Shown here: in pieces, positions 53,916-60,981 of the stretch
Layout: every line of letters begins with the position of its first letter
How positions within the stretch are numbered: the stretch's first letter is position 1
The notes under the pieces: generated by a model
Databases searched by the model: none
What the model was told of the DNA's origin: nothing
The model's input: the letters and a program-made list of their open reading frames with translations, nothing else
Made by a program: the position numbers and the translations under genes
Assembly: GCF_017565425.1 (NCBI RefSeq)
Contig: NZ_JAGEMK010000001.1
Coordinates: 186,001-250,000, forward strand
Length of the DNA stretch: 64,000 nucleotides
Direction of reading: 5' to 3'
From: Actinotalea soli
GTDB lineage: Bacteria; Actinomycetota; Actinomycetes; Actinomycetales; Cellulomonadaceae

Positions 53916-55988
53916 GTGCCCGACACGCGTCGGCCGTCGGCGGACGGCGCCCTGCTCCGCCGCATCTGGGCGCTGCTGTCCCCGTACCGCGCCACGCTCG
54001 TGCTCGTGGCGGTGACGATCGTCGTCGGCGCCGGGCTCGGCATCGTCACTCCCTTCCTCACGCAGGCAGTCTTCGACGAGGCGCTCTTCCCGGCGGACGG
54101 CACCGGGGTCGACCTCGAGCTCCTCGGCTGGCTCGTCGCCGCGATGATCGCCGTGCCGCTGCTCACCGCGGCGATCGGCATCGGGCAGACGTACCTGACC
54201 ACCCGGGTCGGCAACGAGGCCATGGCCGACCTCCGTGGCCGGCTCTTCGAGCACCTCGAGCGGATGGAGCTCGCCTTCTTCACCGCGACGCGGACAGGGT
54301 CCATCCAGTCCCGGCTCGCGAACGACGTCGGCGGTGTCCGCTCGGTCCTGACCACGACGGCCTCGAGCATCCTCTCCAACGCGGTCACCGTGATCGCGTC
54401 GTTGATCGCGATGCTCCTGCTCTCCTGGCAGCTGACCCTCATCGCGATCGCCCTCATGCCCGTCTTCCTGGTGCTCCAGCGCCGGGTCGGCGCGCGTCGA
54501 CAGGTGCTGGCGCGCAAGACCCAGGAGTCCCTCTCGGACATGACGGCCATCACCGAGGAGGCGCTGAGCGTCTCGGGGGTGCTGCTGTCGAAGGTCTTCA
54601 ACAGGGCGGACGCCGAGATCGCTCGCTACGACGAGGAGAACAAGCGCCAGGTCAGCCTCCAGGTGCGCCAGGCGATGGTGGGACAGGGGTTCTTCGGCAT
54701 GGTCACGGCCTTCATGGCCGTGACCCCGGCCCTCGTCTACCTCGCGTCGGGCTACATGATCGTCGGCGGTTCGGAGGTCTCGGCCGGGACGCTGGTGGCG
54801 TTCTCGACCCTCCAGGCGCGCCTGCTCATGCCCCTGGTCCAGCTGCTCCGGGTGGCCCTGGACGTGCAGACCTCCCTGGCCCTGTTCCGACGGATCTTCG
54901 AGTACCTCGACCTCGTCCCGGCGATCCAGGACCGCCCCGGCGCCGAGGACCTGCCCGAGGTGCGCGGCGAGGTCGAGCTCACGGACGTCTGGTTCGCGTA
55001 CCCGCCTCCCACGCGGCTCAGGACCCCCGACCCGTCCCCCGGCGACGGCATGGGTGGGCACGGTGGCGGGCGAGGCATGTGGGGCGCGATGGGGATGGTC
55101 GCGCAGCCCGGGACTCGTGGGGGTGGAGCCGCCGTCGTCCGGGACCGGCCTCCTGGCGCCGCTCCCCCGCCGGCCCGGCCCGGTTCCTCGGTCGACGACG
55201 GCGCGGGTGCCGCGCCCGAGCCCGTCTGGGCCGTGCGCGGGGTGTCCCTCCACGTCCCCGCGGGATCCCTCGCGGCCTTCGTCGGACCGTCGGGAGCCGG
55301 CAAGACGACCCTGACGTACCTGGTCCCCCGCCTCTACGAGGTCGACCGCGGCGCGGTGCTCCTCGACGGGCACGACGTGCGCGACCTGCGCCTGGGCTCC
55401 CTGGCGGACGCCGTCGGCATGGTCACCCAGGACCCGTACCTGTTCCACGCGAGCATCGCGGACAACCTGCGGTACGCCAGACCCGAGGCCACCGACGCGG
55501 AGCTCGTCGAGGCCGCACGGGCAGCCAACATCCACGACCGCATCGCGGCCTTCGCCGACGGCTACGACACCACGGTGGGTGAGCGGGGATACCGCCTGTC
55601 CGGCGGGGAGAAGCAGCGCCTGGCGATCGCCCGGGTTCTGCTCAAGGACCCCCGCGTGCTGATCCTCGACGAGGCGACCTCAGCCCTCGACTCGAGCTCG
55701 GAGAGGCTCGTGCAGCGCGCCCTGACGCGGGTGATGGCCGGCCGCACCACCATCGCGATCGCCCACCGGCTCTCGACCATCCAGCACGCCGACGTCATCT
55801 TCGTGGTCGACGCAGGTCAGGTCGTCGAGCAGGGCACCCATCCCGAGCTCCTCGAGATCGGTGGCCTGTACGCGCGTCTGCACGCCGAGCAGTTCGGCGG
55901 TGGTCGGGTCGAGGCACGCTTCGCCGACGGCGTGATGTTCACCGACGGGGTGGTCCTCAACCAGGCCGGACAGGGCGGGGCGTCCTGA
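53916..55988 (+). CDS. ABC exporter (fused TMD-NBD) with a 70-residue insertion
   Basis: 690 aa half-transporter. Six helices lie in residues about 25-340. The NBD (about 350-650) has GPSGAGKTTLTYLVPRLYEVD (Walker A near 458), LSGGEKQRLAIARVLL, VLILDEATSALD and IAHRLSTI. The NBD's first strand (VELTDVWFAYP) is separated from the next (VWAVRGVSLHVPAG) by about 70 Gly/Pro/Met-rich residues (364-433), normally a few residues. GTG 53916 follows GAGGAG. It likely homodimerises to export a lipid or drug; the substrate is unknown. Confidence 0.92.
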   Translation: MPDTRRPSADGALLRRIWALLSPYRATLVLVAVTIVVGAGLGIVTPFLTQAVFDEALFPADGTGVDLELLGWLVAAMIAVPLLTAAIGIGQTYLTTRVGNEAMADLRGRLFEHLERMELAFFTATRTGSIQSRLANDVGGVRSVLTTTASSILSNAVTVIASLIAMLLLSWQLTLIAIALMPVFLVLQRRVGARRQVLARKTQESLSDMTAITEEALSVSGVLLSKVFNRADAEIARYDEENKRQVSLQVRQAMVGQGFFGMVTAFMAVTPALVYLASGYMIVGGSEVSAGTLVAFSTLQARLLMPLVQLLRVALDVQTSLALFRRIFEYLDLVPAIQDRPGAEDLPEVRGEVELTDVWFAYPPPTRLRTPDPSPGDGMGGHGGGRGMWGAMGMVAQPGTRGGGAAVVRDRPPGAAPPPARPGSSVDDGAGAAPEPVWAVRGVSLHVPAGSLAAFVGPSGAGKTTLTYLVPRLYEVDRGAVLLDGHDVRDLRLGSLADAVGMVTQDPYLFHASIADNLRYARPEATDAELVEAARAANIHDRIAAFADGYDTTVGERGYRLSGGEKQRLAIARVLLKDPRVLILDEATSALDSSSERLVQRALTRVMAGRTTIAIAHRLSTIQHADVIFVVDAGQVVEQGTHPELLEIGGLYARLHAEQFGGGRVEARFADGVMFTDGVVLNQAGQGGAS

Positions 55989-56089
55989 GCAGTTGCGGCC
56001 CGACCCTGCTCACGGGACCGTAGTGGCGCACCGGCGGCACGTCGCCCGCCCGCTGCGGTCCATGTTCACGGTACCTTCACGGGTCGCCT

Positions 56090-56115
56090 GGAACACCGGC
56101 CCCCGGGAGCGCGTT
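56090..56115 (+). promoter_or_regulatory. SigR/SigH-type promoter upstream of rbpA
   Basis: GGAAC (56090-56094), an 18-bp spacer and GTT (56113-56115) match the SigR/SigH consensus (GGAAT/C, N18, GTT). The start would be near 56123, leaving a leader of about 96 nt. In Streptomyces rbpA is a known SigR-regulated gene, so disulfide stress control is expected here. Confidence 0.7.
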
Positions 56116-56218
56116 GTGCCAGGTGGAACGACAGATCGACTGACGTACCGCATGACAGAGACATTCGAGCCGAGCATCCCTCGTCGCTCGTCCCAGCGGC
56201 CAGAACGGAGGCCACACG

Positions 56219-56563
56219 ATGGCTGACCGATCCTTGCGCGGCATGCGCATCGGCGCGAACAGCATGGAGTCCGACCAGGGGGTCGAGTTCGCCCCGCGGT
56301 TCCAGGCGTACTACGACTGCCCCGACGGGCACACGATCATCCTCCCCTTCGCCGCCGAGGCGGACGTCCCCGTCGTCTGGGAGTGCCGGTGCGGCAAGGA
56401 GGCGCTGCTCCGTGACGCCAGCAAGCCTGAGCCCAAGGCCGGCAAGCCGCCGCGCACCCACTGGGACATGCTGCTCGAGCGCAGGACCGTGGGCGAGCTC
56501 GAGGACCTCCTCGCCGAGCGGCTCGAGCTGCTCCGGGCCGGGAAGCTCCGCCGCTCGGCCTGA
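56219..56563 (+). CDS. rbpA: RNA polymerase-binding protein RbpA
   Basis: 114 aa actinobacterial transcription factor that binds sigma and RNA polymerase and stabilises open complexes. The N-terminal tail MADRSLRGMRIGANSME, the zinc/beta core with YDCPDGH and CRCGKEALL, the PRTHWDMLLERRT basic linker and the C-terminal sigma-interaction helix (GELEDLLAERLELLRAG) are all present. ATG 56219 follows CGGAGG. It has its own SigR-type promoter and converges on the mannosyltransferase gene, as Rv2050 does on Rv2051c. Confidence 0.97.
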   Translation: MADRSLRGMRIGANSMESDQGVEFAPRFQAYYDCPDGHTIILPFAAEADVPVVWECRCGKEALLRDASKPEPKAGKPPRTHWDMLLERRTVGELEDLLAERLELLRAGKLRRSA

Positions 56564-56583
56564 GCCCGACCCATGCACGTGAG

Positions 56584-57393
56584 CTACGGCCGTCGCCCTC
56601 GGGCGGCGGTCGTCGTCGTGCGCCTGAGCTGCGCCCACCGGTGCTGGACGCCCCACACGCAGACCCGCCAGAACGCCTCGAGAACGATCTGGCGGCTCAT
56701 CTTGGACAGGCCCTGAGTCCGTTCGACGAAACGGATCGGCACCTCACGCACCTCTCCCCCGTGCCGGACCACGCGCCAGGCCATGTCGACCTGGAAGCAG
56801 TAGCCCTGCGAGGCGACCTCGTCGAGGGGCAGAGCCCGCAGCGCCGACGCCCGGTAGGCACGGAACCCAGCCGTCGCGTCGCGGAGCGGAAGGCCGAGGA
56901 CCAGTCGGGTGAAGGAGTTGCCGCCGCGGGAGAGCAGCACCCGCCGCCGGGGCCAGTTCTCGACCGACCCGCCGGGCGTCCACCGCGACCCCAGCACCAG
57001 GTCGGGCCCGTGCAGGTCGTCAGCAGCGAGGGCCGACAGCAGACGCGGGAGGTCCTCGGGCTGGTGCGAGCCGTCCGCGTCCATCTCGACGAGCACCTCG
57101 TACCCGCGGGTCAGCCCCCAGCCGAAGCCCTCGACGTACGCCGAGCCCAGGCCGTGCTTGCCGGTCCGGTGCAGCACCTGGACCTGAGGGTCCTCGGTCG
57201 CCAGGTCGTCCGCGATCCGGCCGGTGCCGTCCGGGCTGGCGTCGTCCACCACCAGGACGTCGGCGGCCGGCACAGCCAGGCGGAGCCGGCCGAGGGTGCC
57301 CGGCAGGGTCGTGGCCTCGTCGTAGGTGGGGATGACGACCAGGACGCGTGGAGCGACGGCGCGGCCCCCGGTAGCGGAAGGCTCAGCCCTCAC
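56584..57393 (-). CDS. Polyprenol-phosphate mannosyltransferase (Ppm1-type GT2 domain)
   Basis: 269 aa GT2 enzyme transferring mannose from GDP-mannose to polyprenyl phosphate on the cytoplasmic face, supplying mannose for lipoglycans and glycoproteins. Motifs are VVIPTYDEATTLPGTL, VVDDASPDGTG, VEMDADGSHQPEDLP (metal-binding DAD), GNSFTRLVLGLPLRDATAGFR and RFVERTQGLSKMS. GTG 57393 is preferred, with GGAGAGGG at 9 nt; GTG 57414 would add seven residues. It overlaps the lnt stop by 11 bp. In M. tuberculosis these two are fused as Ppm1; here they are separate. Confidence 0.95.
   Translation of the reverse strand: MRAEPSATGGRAVAPRVLVVIPTYDEATTLPGTLGRLRLAVPAADVLVVDDASPDGTGRIADDLATEDPQVQVLHRTGKHGLGSAYVEGFGWGLTRGYEVLVEMDADGSHQPEDLPRLLSALAADDLHGPDLVLGSRWTPGGSVENWPRRRVLLSRGGNSFTRLVLGLPLRDATAGFRAYRASALRALPLDEVASQGYCFQVDMAWRVVRHGGEVREVPIRFVERTQGLSKMSRQIVLEAFWRVCVWGVQHRWAQLRRTTTTAARGRRP
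56590..56609. terminator. Possible terminator hairpin for rbpA
   Basis: CCGTCGCCC (56590-56598) pairs with GGGCGGCGG (56601-56609) with one wobble and a 2-nt gap. It overlaps the last codons of the convergent mannosyltransferase gene, 27 bp past the rbpA stop. No U-tract. Confidence 0.4.
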
Positions 57394-58951
57394 CCGGAGC
57401 GACCCTCTCCGCACGTCGCACGCGCACTGCTCCGGCCATCCCCGCCACCGTGACGACCACGGCCAAGCCCCGCAGGGCCCAGCTCAGGTGGCTGCCGTAG
57501 CGCGTCGCCGGAGTGAGCTCGCTGCGCAGCGGGACCGAGGCGACCATCTGCTCGGCGGTGAACAACCCGGTCTCCTCGCGGACCAGCCCGGTCGGTGAGA
57601 TCACGGCGCTCACGCCCACGGTCGAGATCTGCACCGTCGCGCGACCGTGCTCGATCGCGCGCAGCCGGGACATCGCGAGCTGCTGGGTGGACTCGTCGGT
57701 GCGTCCGAAGGTCGCGTTGTTCGTCGGGATCACGAGGACCTCGCCCCCCTCCTGCACCGCCTCCCGGATGAGCACGTCGTAGGCGACCTCGAAGCAGATG
57801 CCCAGGGCGAGGGTGACGTCCCGCTCGAGGCGAGGCACGGCGACGGCCATGGCACCCACCTCCTCGCCGCCGATCATGTCCGTCCGCACCCTGTCGACGG
57901 CGTCGGAGAACTGGCGAGCGATCTCCCGCATCGGGATGTACTCGGCGAAGGGCGCCGGGCGCCGCTTGGCGTACGAGGCCCCAGCGCCGTCCTCGGGGTC
58001 CCAGAGGAGCGCCGTGTTGAGCCGTCCGCCCGTCTCGGGGAAGTTGTCGGTCCCCACCAGGATCGGGGCCTCGACCGCACGGGCAGCCTCGCTGATGGCC
58101 TCGGCCGCGTCCGCGTCGGCGCGGGGGTCGATGTCCGAGCCGTTCTCGGGCCAGAGCACCACGTCGAGCTCCCCCGGCTCGACCTGGTCGAGCAGGGCGT
58201 GGGTCCCTGACACGTGGTTGTCGAGCACCTCTCGGGCCTGCTGGAAGGAGTCCAGCCCGCGGTCGGGGACGTTGCCCTGCACGGCCCCGACGGCGAGGGT
58301 GCCCTCCTGCGCGCGGCTGTCCAGGGGGACCAGGAGCCCGCCGATCACGAGCACGACAGCCAGGACCAGGTAGCCGCTGGCACTGCCCACGTCGATGCGC
58401 CGCAACGAGATCAGGGCCAGGGCCACCACCGCCCCGACGACGGCGACCGCGGCGGAGACGAGGGTCGCCCCACCCAGCCAGGCGAGCGCCCCGAGCGGTG
58501 AGTCTGCCTGGGAGAAGGCCAGCCGTCCCCACGGGAAGCCGCCGAAGGGCCACACCGAGCGGGCCTCCTCGAACCCGACCCACAGGATCGCGAAGACCGG
58601 GACCTGCAGGCGGGCCCGCTGCCAGGTGACGGCCCCCCTCCGGGCCCACGTCCAGGCGGCACCGAAGGCCGCGACGAAGCCCGCCTCGACCACCGACAGG
58701 GCCAGCCAGGGCACAGCGCCCACGGCGCCCTCGGTCCAGGTGATGTGCGGCAGGAAGAAGGCGAGCCCGAACACCAGCCCGACCAGCGTGTTCCACCAGG
58801 CGCGGTCCCGGCCCAGGGCGACGAACAGCAGGGCCATGGCGAGGAAGGTCAGCGGCCACCAGCCGAGGCCGGGGAACCCTGCGTCGAGCACGAGCCCGCC
58901 GACGACGGCGAGGAGGAGGGTCGTCCTGCGGCGGGGTGGGGCGAACGGCAC
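57383..58951 (-). CDS. lnt: Apolipoprotein N-acyltransferase
   Basis: 522 aa. About six to eight N-terminal membrane helices (to residue about 200) precede an extracytoplasmic nitrilase domain with the catalytic Glu in LWPENGSD, Lys in YAKRRPAPFAEYIP and Cys in LGICFEVAYDVLI. A C-terminal helix closes the protein. It N-acylates lipoproteins such as the iron-binding lipoprotein of this window. GTG 58951 is chosen because TAGGCT (58963-58958, minus) ends 6 nt before it, while GTG 58957 would abut the -10 box. Coupled to the mannosyltransferase. Confidence 0.94.
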   Translation of the reverse strand: MPFAPPRRRTTLLLAVVGGLVLDAGFPGLGWWPLTFLAMALLFVALGRDRAWWNTLVGLVFGLAFFLPHITWTEGAVGAVPWLALSVVEAGFVAAFGAAWTWARRGAVTWQRARLQVPVFAILWVGFEEARSVWPFGGFPWGRLAFSQADSPLGALAWLGGATLVSAAVAVVGAVVALALISLRRIDVGSASGYLVLAVVLVIGGLLVPLDSRAQEGTLAVGAVQGNVPDRGLDSFQQAREVLDNHVSGTHALLDQVEPGELDVVLWPENGSDIDPRADADAAEAISEAARAVEAPILVGTDNFPETGGRLNTALLWDPEDGAGASYAKRRPAPFAEYIPMREIARQFSDAVDRVRTDMIGGEEVGAMAVAVPRLERDVTLALGICFEVAYDVLIREAVQEGGEVLVIPTNNATFGRTDESTQQLAMSRLRAIEHGRATVQISTVGVSAVISPTGLVREETGLFTAEQMVASVPLRSELTPATRYGSHLSWALRGLAVVVTVAGMAGAVRVRRAERVAPGEG

Positions 58952-58963
58952 CGGCACAGCCTA

Positions 58964-59297
58964 ACCGCGGTTCTCGGACCGACCGACTGGCCCGCGTGTC
59001 CTTCGGACCGGACGACGGCGTCCCCGCAGGGGCGTCGCCCGTTGTCTACTGAACACGCGGGCCAAGCCGGTGCCCTCCGCCTGGCGGTTGCCCGTCAGGG
59101 CCCGGTCGGGGTGCGGCCCAGCTGGCGCACAACCCGCATCGACCGCGGGGAGGAACAGGACGAACTTACCGAGTCCCCAGCGCGAGTCAAGGCGGTGTTC
59201 CTCCAGGTCAGCGCCATCGACGCAGGTCAGCGGCGACTGCTCCGATGGGGTGAGCCGGAGGGCGACGGCGTGTCGCGCGGCGTGTCGGGAACGTGCC
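58964..59297 (-). ncRNA. Structured intergenic region with own promoter (possible sRNA or lnt leader)
   Basis: This 334-bp gap has no credible ORF. On the minus strand TTGACT (59190-59185), a 16-bp spacer and TAAGTT (59168-59163) form a good sigma-70 promoter with start near 59156. Downstream, TGGCCCGCGTGT (58988-58999) and ACACGCGGGCCA (59053-59064) form a perfect 12-bp stem enclosing a second stem (GACGACGG 59011-59018 with CCGTTGTC 59039-59046, then CCCC with GGGG). I see no RNase P, tmRNA or SRP RNA signature. It may be an unassigned small RNA or the lnt leader. Confidence 0.4.
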
Positions 59298-60944
59298 TCA
59301 GGAGATGGCGTCGTGGAGCACGACACCCTCGCGCAAGGTTCGCACGCAGGTCGGGCGCGGCACGTCCGCACCCAGCACCGGCAGGAGCGGCGTACCAGCC
59401 CTCGCGTCGGTGCTCCAGGCCGAGACCCGCCCGTCCGGGACCTGCACCGCCAGGGACTCCACCTGCCACATCGCAAGGGTCGCAGGTGCTCCCAGACGGA
59501 TCTCCCCCGCTCCCGTGTGGTCCAGCCGGGCGGCACGCCAACCACCGCGGGTGTGGGCCCGGAAGGCGGCCCGTGCGGAGATCCGCTGGCTCGGCTCGTG
59601 ATGCTCGACGGCCCCGCGCACGGCCCCCCACGGGTCGAACGGGGTCACCGGGGCGTCCGAGCCGAAGGCGAGGGGCACCCCCGCGCCGGCGAGGTCCGCG
59701 AAAGGGTTGAGCGAGGCCGCCCGCGCCGGGCCCAGTCGCTGGGCGTACATCCCGGCGTCTCCGCCCCACGCGGTGTCGAAGGCGGGCTGTGCGCTGATCG
59801 TCAGCCCCAGCAGCACGAGGGTCCCGAGTGCCTGGGCGTCCACCATCTCGCCGTGCTCGATGCGGTGCCCCGCCGCCCGGACCCGGTCGAGGCCCTCGAC
59901 GTCGGCCGCCGCGCGGAAGCCCACCAGCACCTCGTCCATCGCCCGGTCGCCGATCACGTGGAAGGCCGCCTGCGAACCCGCGCGTGTGACGGCTGCCACG
60001 TGGTTGGCGACCTGCTCGGCGCTCAGCTGCAGGGTGCCCGCGGCCGTCGCCGGCCCCGTGTCGGCGTACGGAGCACGCAGCGCTGCGGTGCGCGAGCCGA
60101 TCGAGCCGTCGACGTTGAGGTCCCCGCCGATCCCGGTCAGCCCCGGGATCACCTCGAGGAGGGCACGGGCGTCGTCTGCGGTCTCGCAGAGCTCACCGCG
60201 GTAGCCGATGACCGCCGCGAGACCACTCGCCGGGTCAGCGGTCATCGCGAGCAGACCCGCGAGGCCCTCCCGCGTGTCGATGTAGGGGCCGCTGTGCTCG
60301 TGCAGCGCGGCGATCCCCTCACGGGCCGCGGCGACCAGTGTCGACCGGTAGAGCTCGGCACGGTCTCCGTCGGACACGTCACGGGCAGCGATCCTGGCCC
60401 GGTGGTGCGCGTCGGCGACGACGAGCCCGGTCGGGGACCAGCCCGGCAGGTCCGCGCAGCCCGAGATCTCCGCGAAGGAGCTGGAGACCACAGCCGAGTG
60501 GACGTCCACCCGGGCGAGGTAGACGGGGGCGCCGTCGGTGGCGTTGTCGATCTCCTCGCGCGAGGGCGGCCGCCCCTCGGGCCAGGCGGTCTCGTCCCAG
60601 CCGTGGCCCAGGAGCGGGGCCCGGCGCCCGGCGGCTCGGGCGGCCCGGGCCGCAGCGGCGATCCGGTCCAGCGCCTGGGCCAGGCTCATCACGCCCGCGG
60701 CGACCGAGAGGTCGACGCCGCTGAGCGCGAGTCCCGTCTCGAGCACGTGGGCGTGGGCGTCGACGAAGGCGGGGGTCACCAGCGCGCCGTCGAGGTCGAC
60801 CACCTCGTCGGCGCCGTCCATGACGGTGTGGATCGTCTCCTCGCTGCCGAGCCAGGCGACCTGGCCGTCGGCGACGAGCAGTGCCTGGGCGAAGGGGTCC
60901 GTGCGGGAGTGGATGACGCCGTTGCGGTACAGGGTGGAGCTCAC
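59298..60944 (-). CDS. Amidohydrolase family protein (YtcJ-like)
   Basis: 548 aa metal-dependent hydrolase. The composite small beta domain (residues 1-50 and the C-terminus) surrounds a TIM barrel with VTPAFVDAHAHVLETG (metal HxH), HVIGDRAMDEVL, HRIEHGEMVD and FGSDAPVTPFDPW. The substrate is probably an amide or N-substituted compound but is unknown. GTG 60944 has TACGTT (60956-60951) 6 nt upstream, predicting a leaderless mRNA and fixing the start. The gap of 37 bp to the helicase stop contains this promoter. Confidence 0.9.
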   Translation of the reverse strand: MSSTLYRNGVIHSRTDPFAQALLVADGQVAWLGSEETIHTVMDGADEVVDLDGALVTPAFVDAHAHVLETGLALSGVDLSVAAGVMSLAQALDRIAAAARAARAAGRRAPLLGHGWDETAWPEGRPPSREEIDNATDGAPVYLARVDVHSAVVSSSFAEISGCADLPGWSPTGLVVADAHHRARIAARDVSDGDRAELYRSTLVAAAREGIAALHEHSGPYIDTREGLAGLLAMTADPASGLAAVIGYRGELCETADDARALLEVIPGLTGIGGDLNVDGSIGSRTAALRAPYADTGPATAAGTLQLSAEQVANHVAAVTRAGSQAAFHVIGDRAMDEVLVGFRAAADVEGLDRVRAAGHRIEHGEMVDAQALGTLVLLGLTISAQPAFDTAWGGDAGMYAQRLGPARAASLNPFADLAGAGVPLAFGSDAPVTPFDPWGAVRGAVEHHEPSQRISARAAFRAHTRGGWRAARLDHTGAGEIRLGAPATLAMWQVESLAVQVPDGRVSAWSTDARAGTPLLPVLGADVPRPTCVRTLREGVVLHDAIS

Positions 60945-60981
60945 GGCCCGAACGTAGCGCAGCGAGGCGCCCGCAGCAGCG

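Noticed and set aside
56125-56129. Second GGAAC upstream of rbpA as another SigR -35
   Set aside because: No GTT at 18 bp (CCG instead) and no other ECF -10 at nearby spacing.
58955-58957. First GTG as the lnt start
   Set aside because: It directly abuts the TAGGCT -10 box, so the transcript would begin downstream; the next in-frame GTG at 58951 is 6 nt away as in other leaderless genes.
58988-59064. RNase P RNA, tmRNA or SRP RNA in the structured gap
   Set aside because: None of the conserved sequence blocks of these RNAs is present, and the hairpin is much shorter than RNase P RNA.
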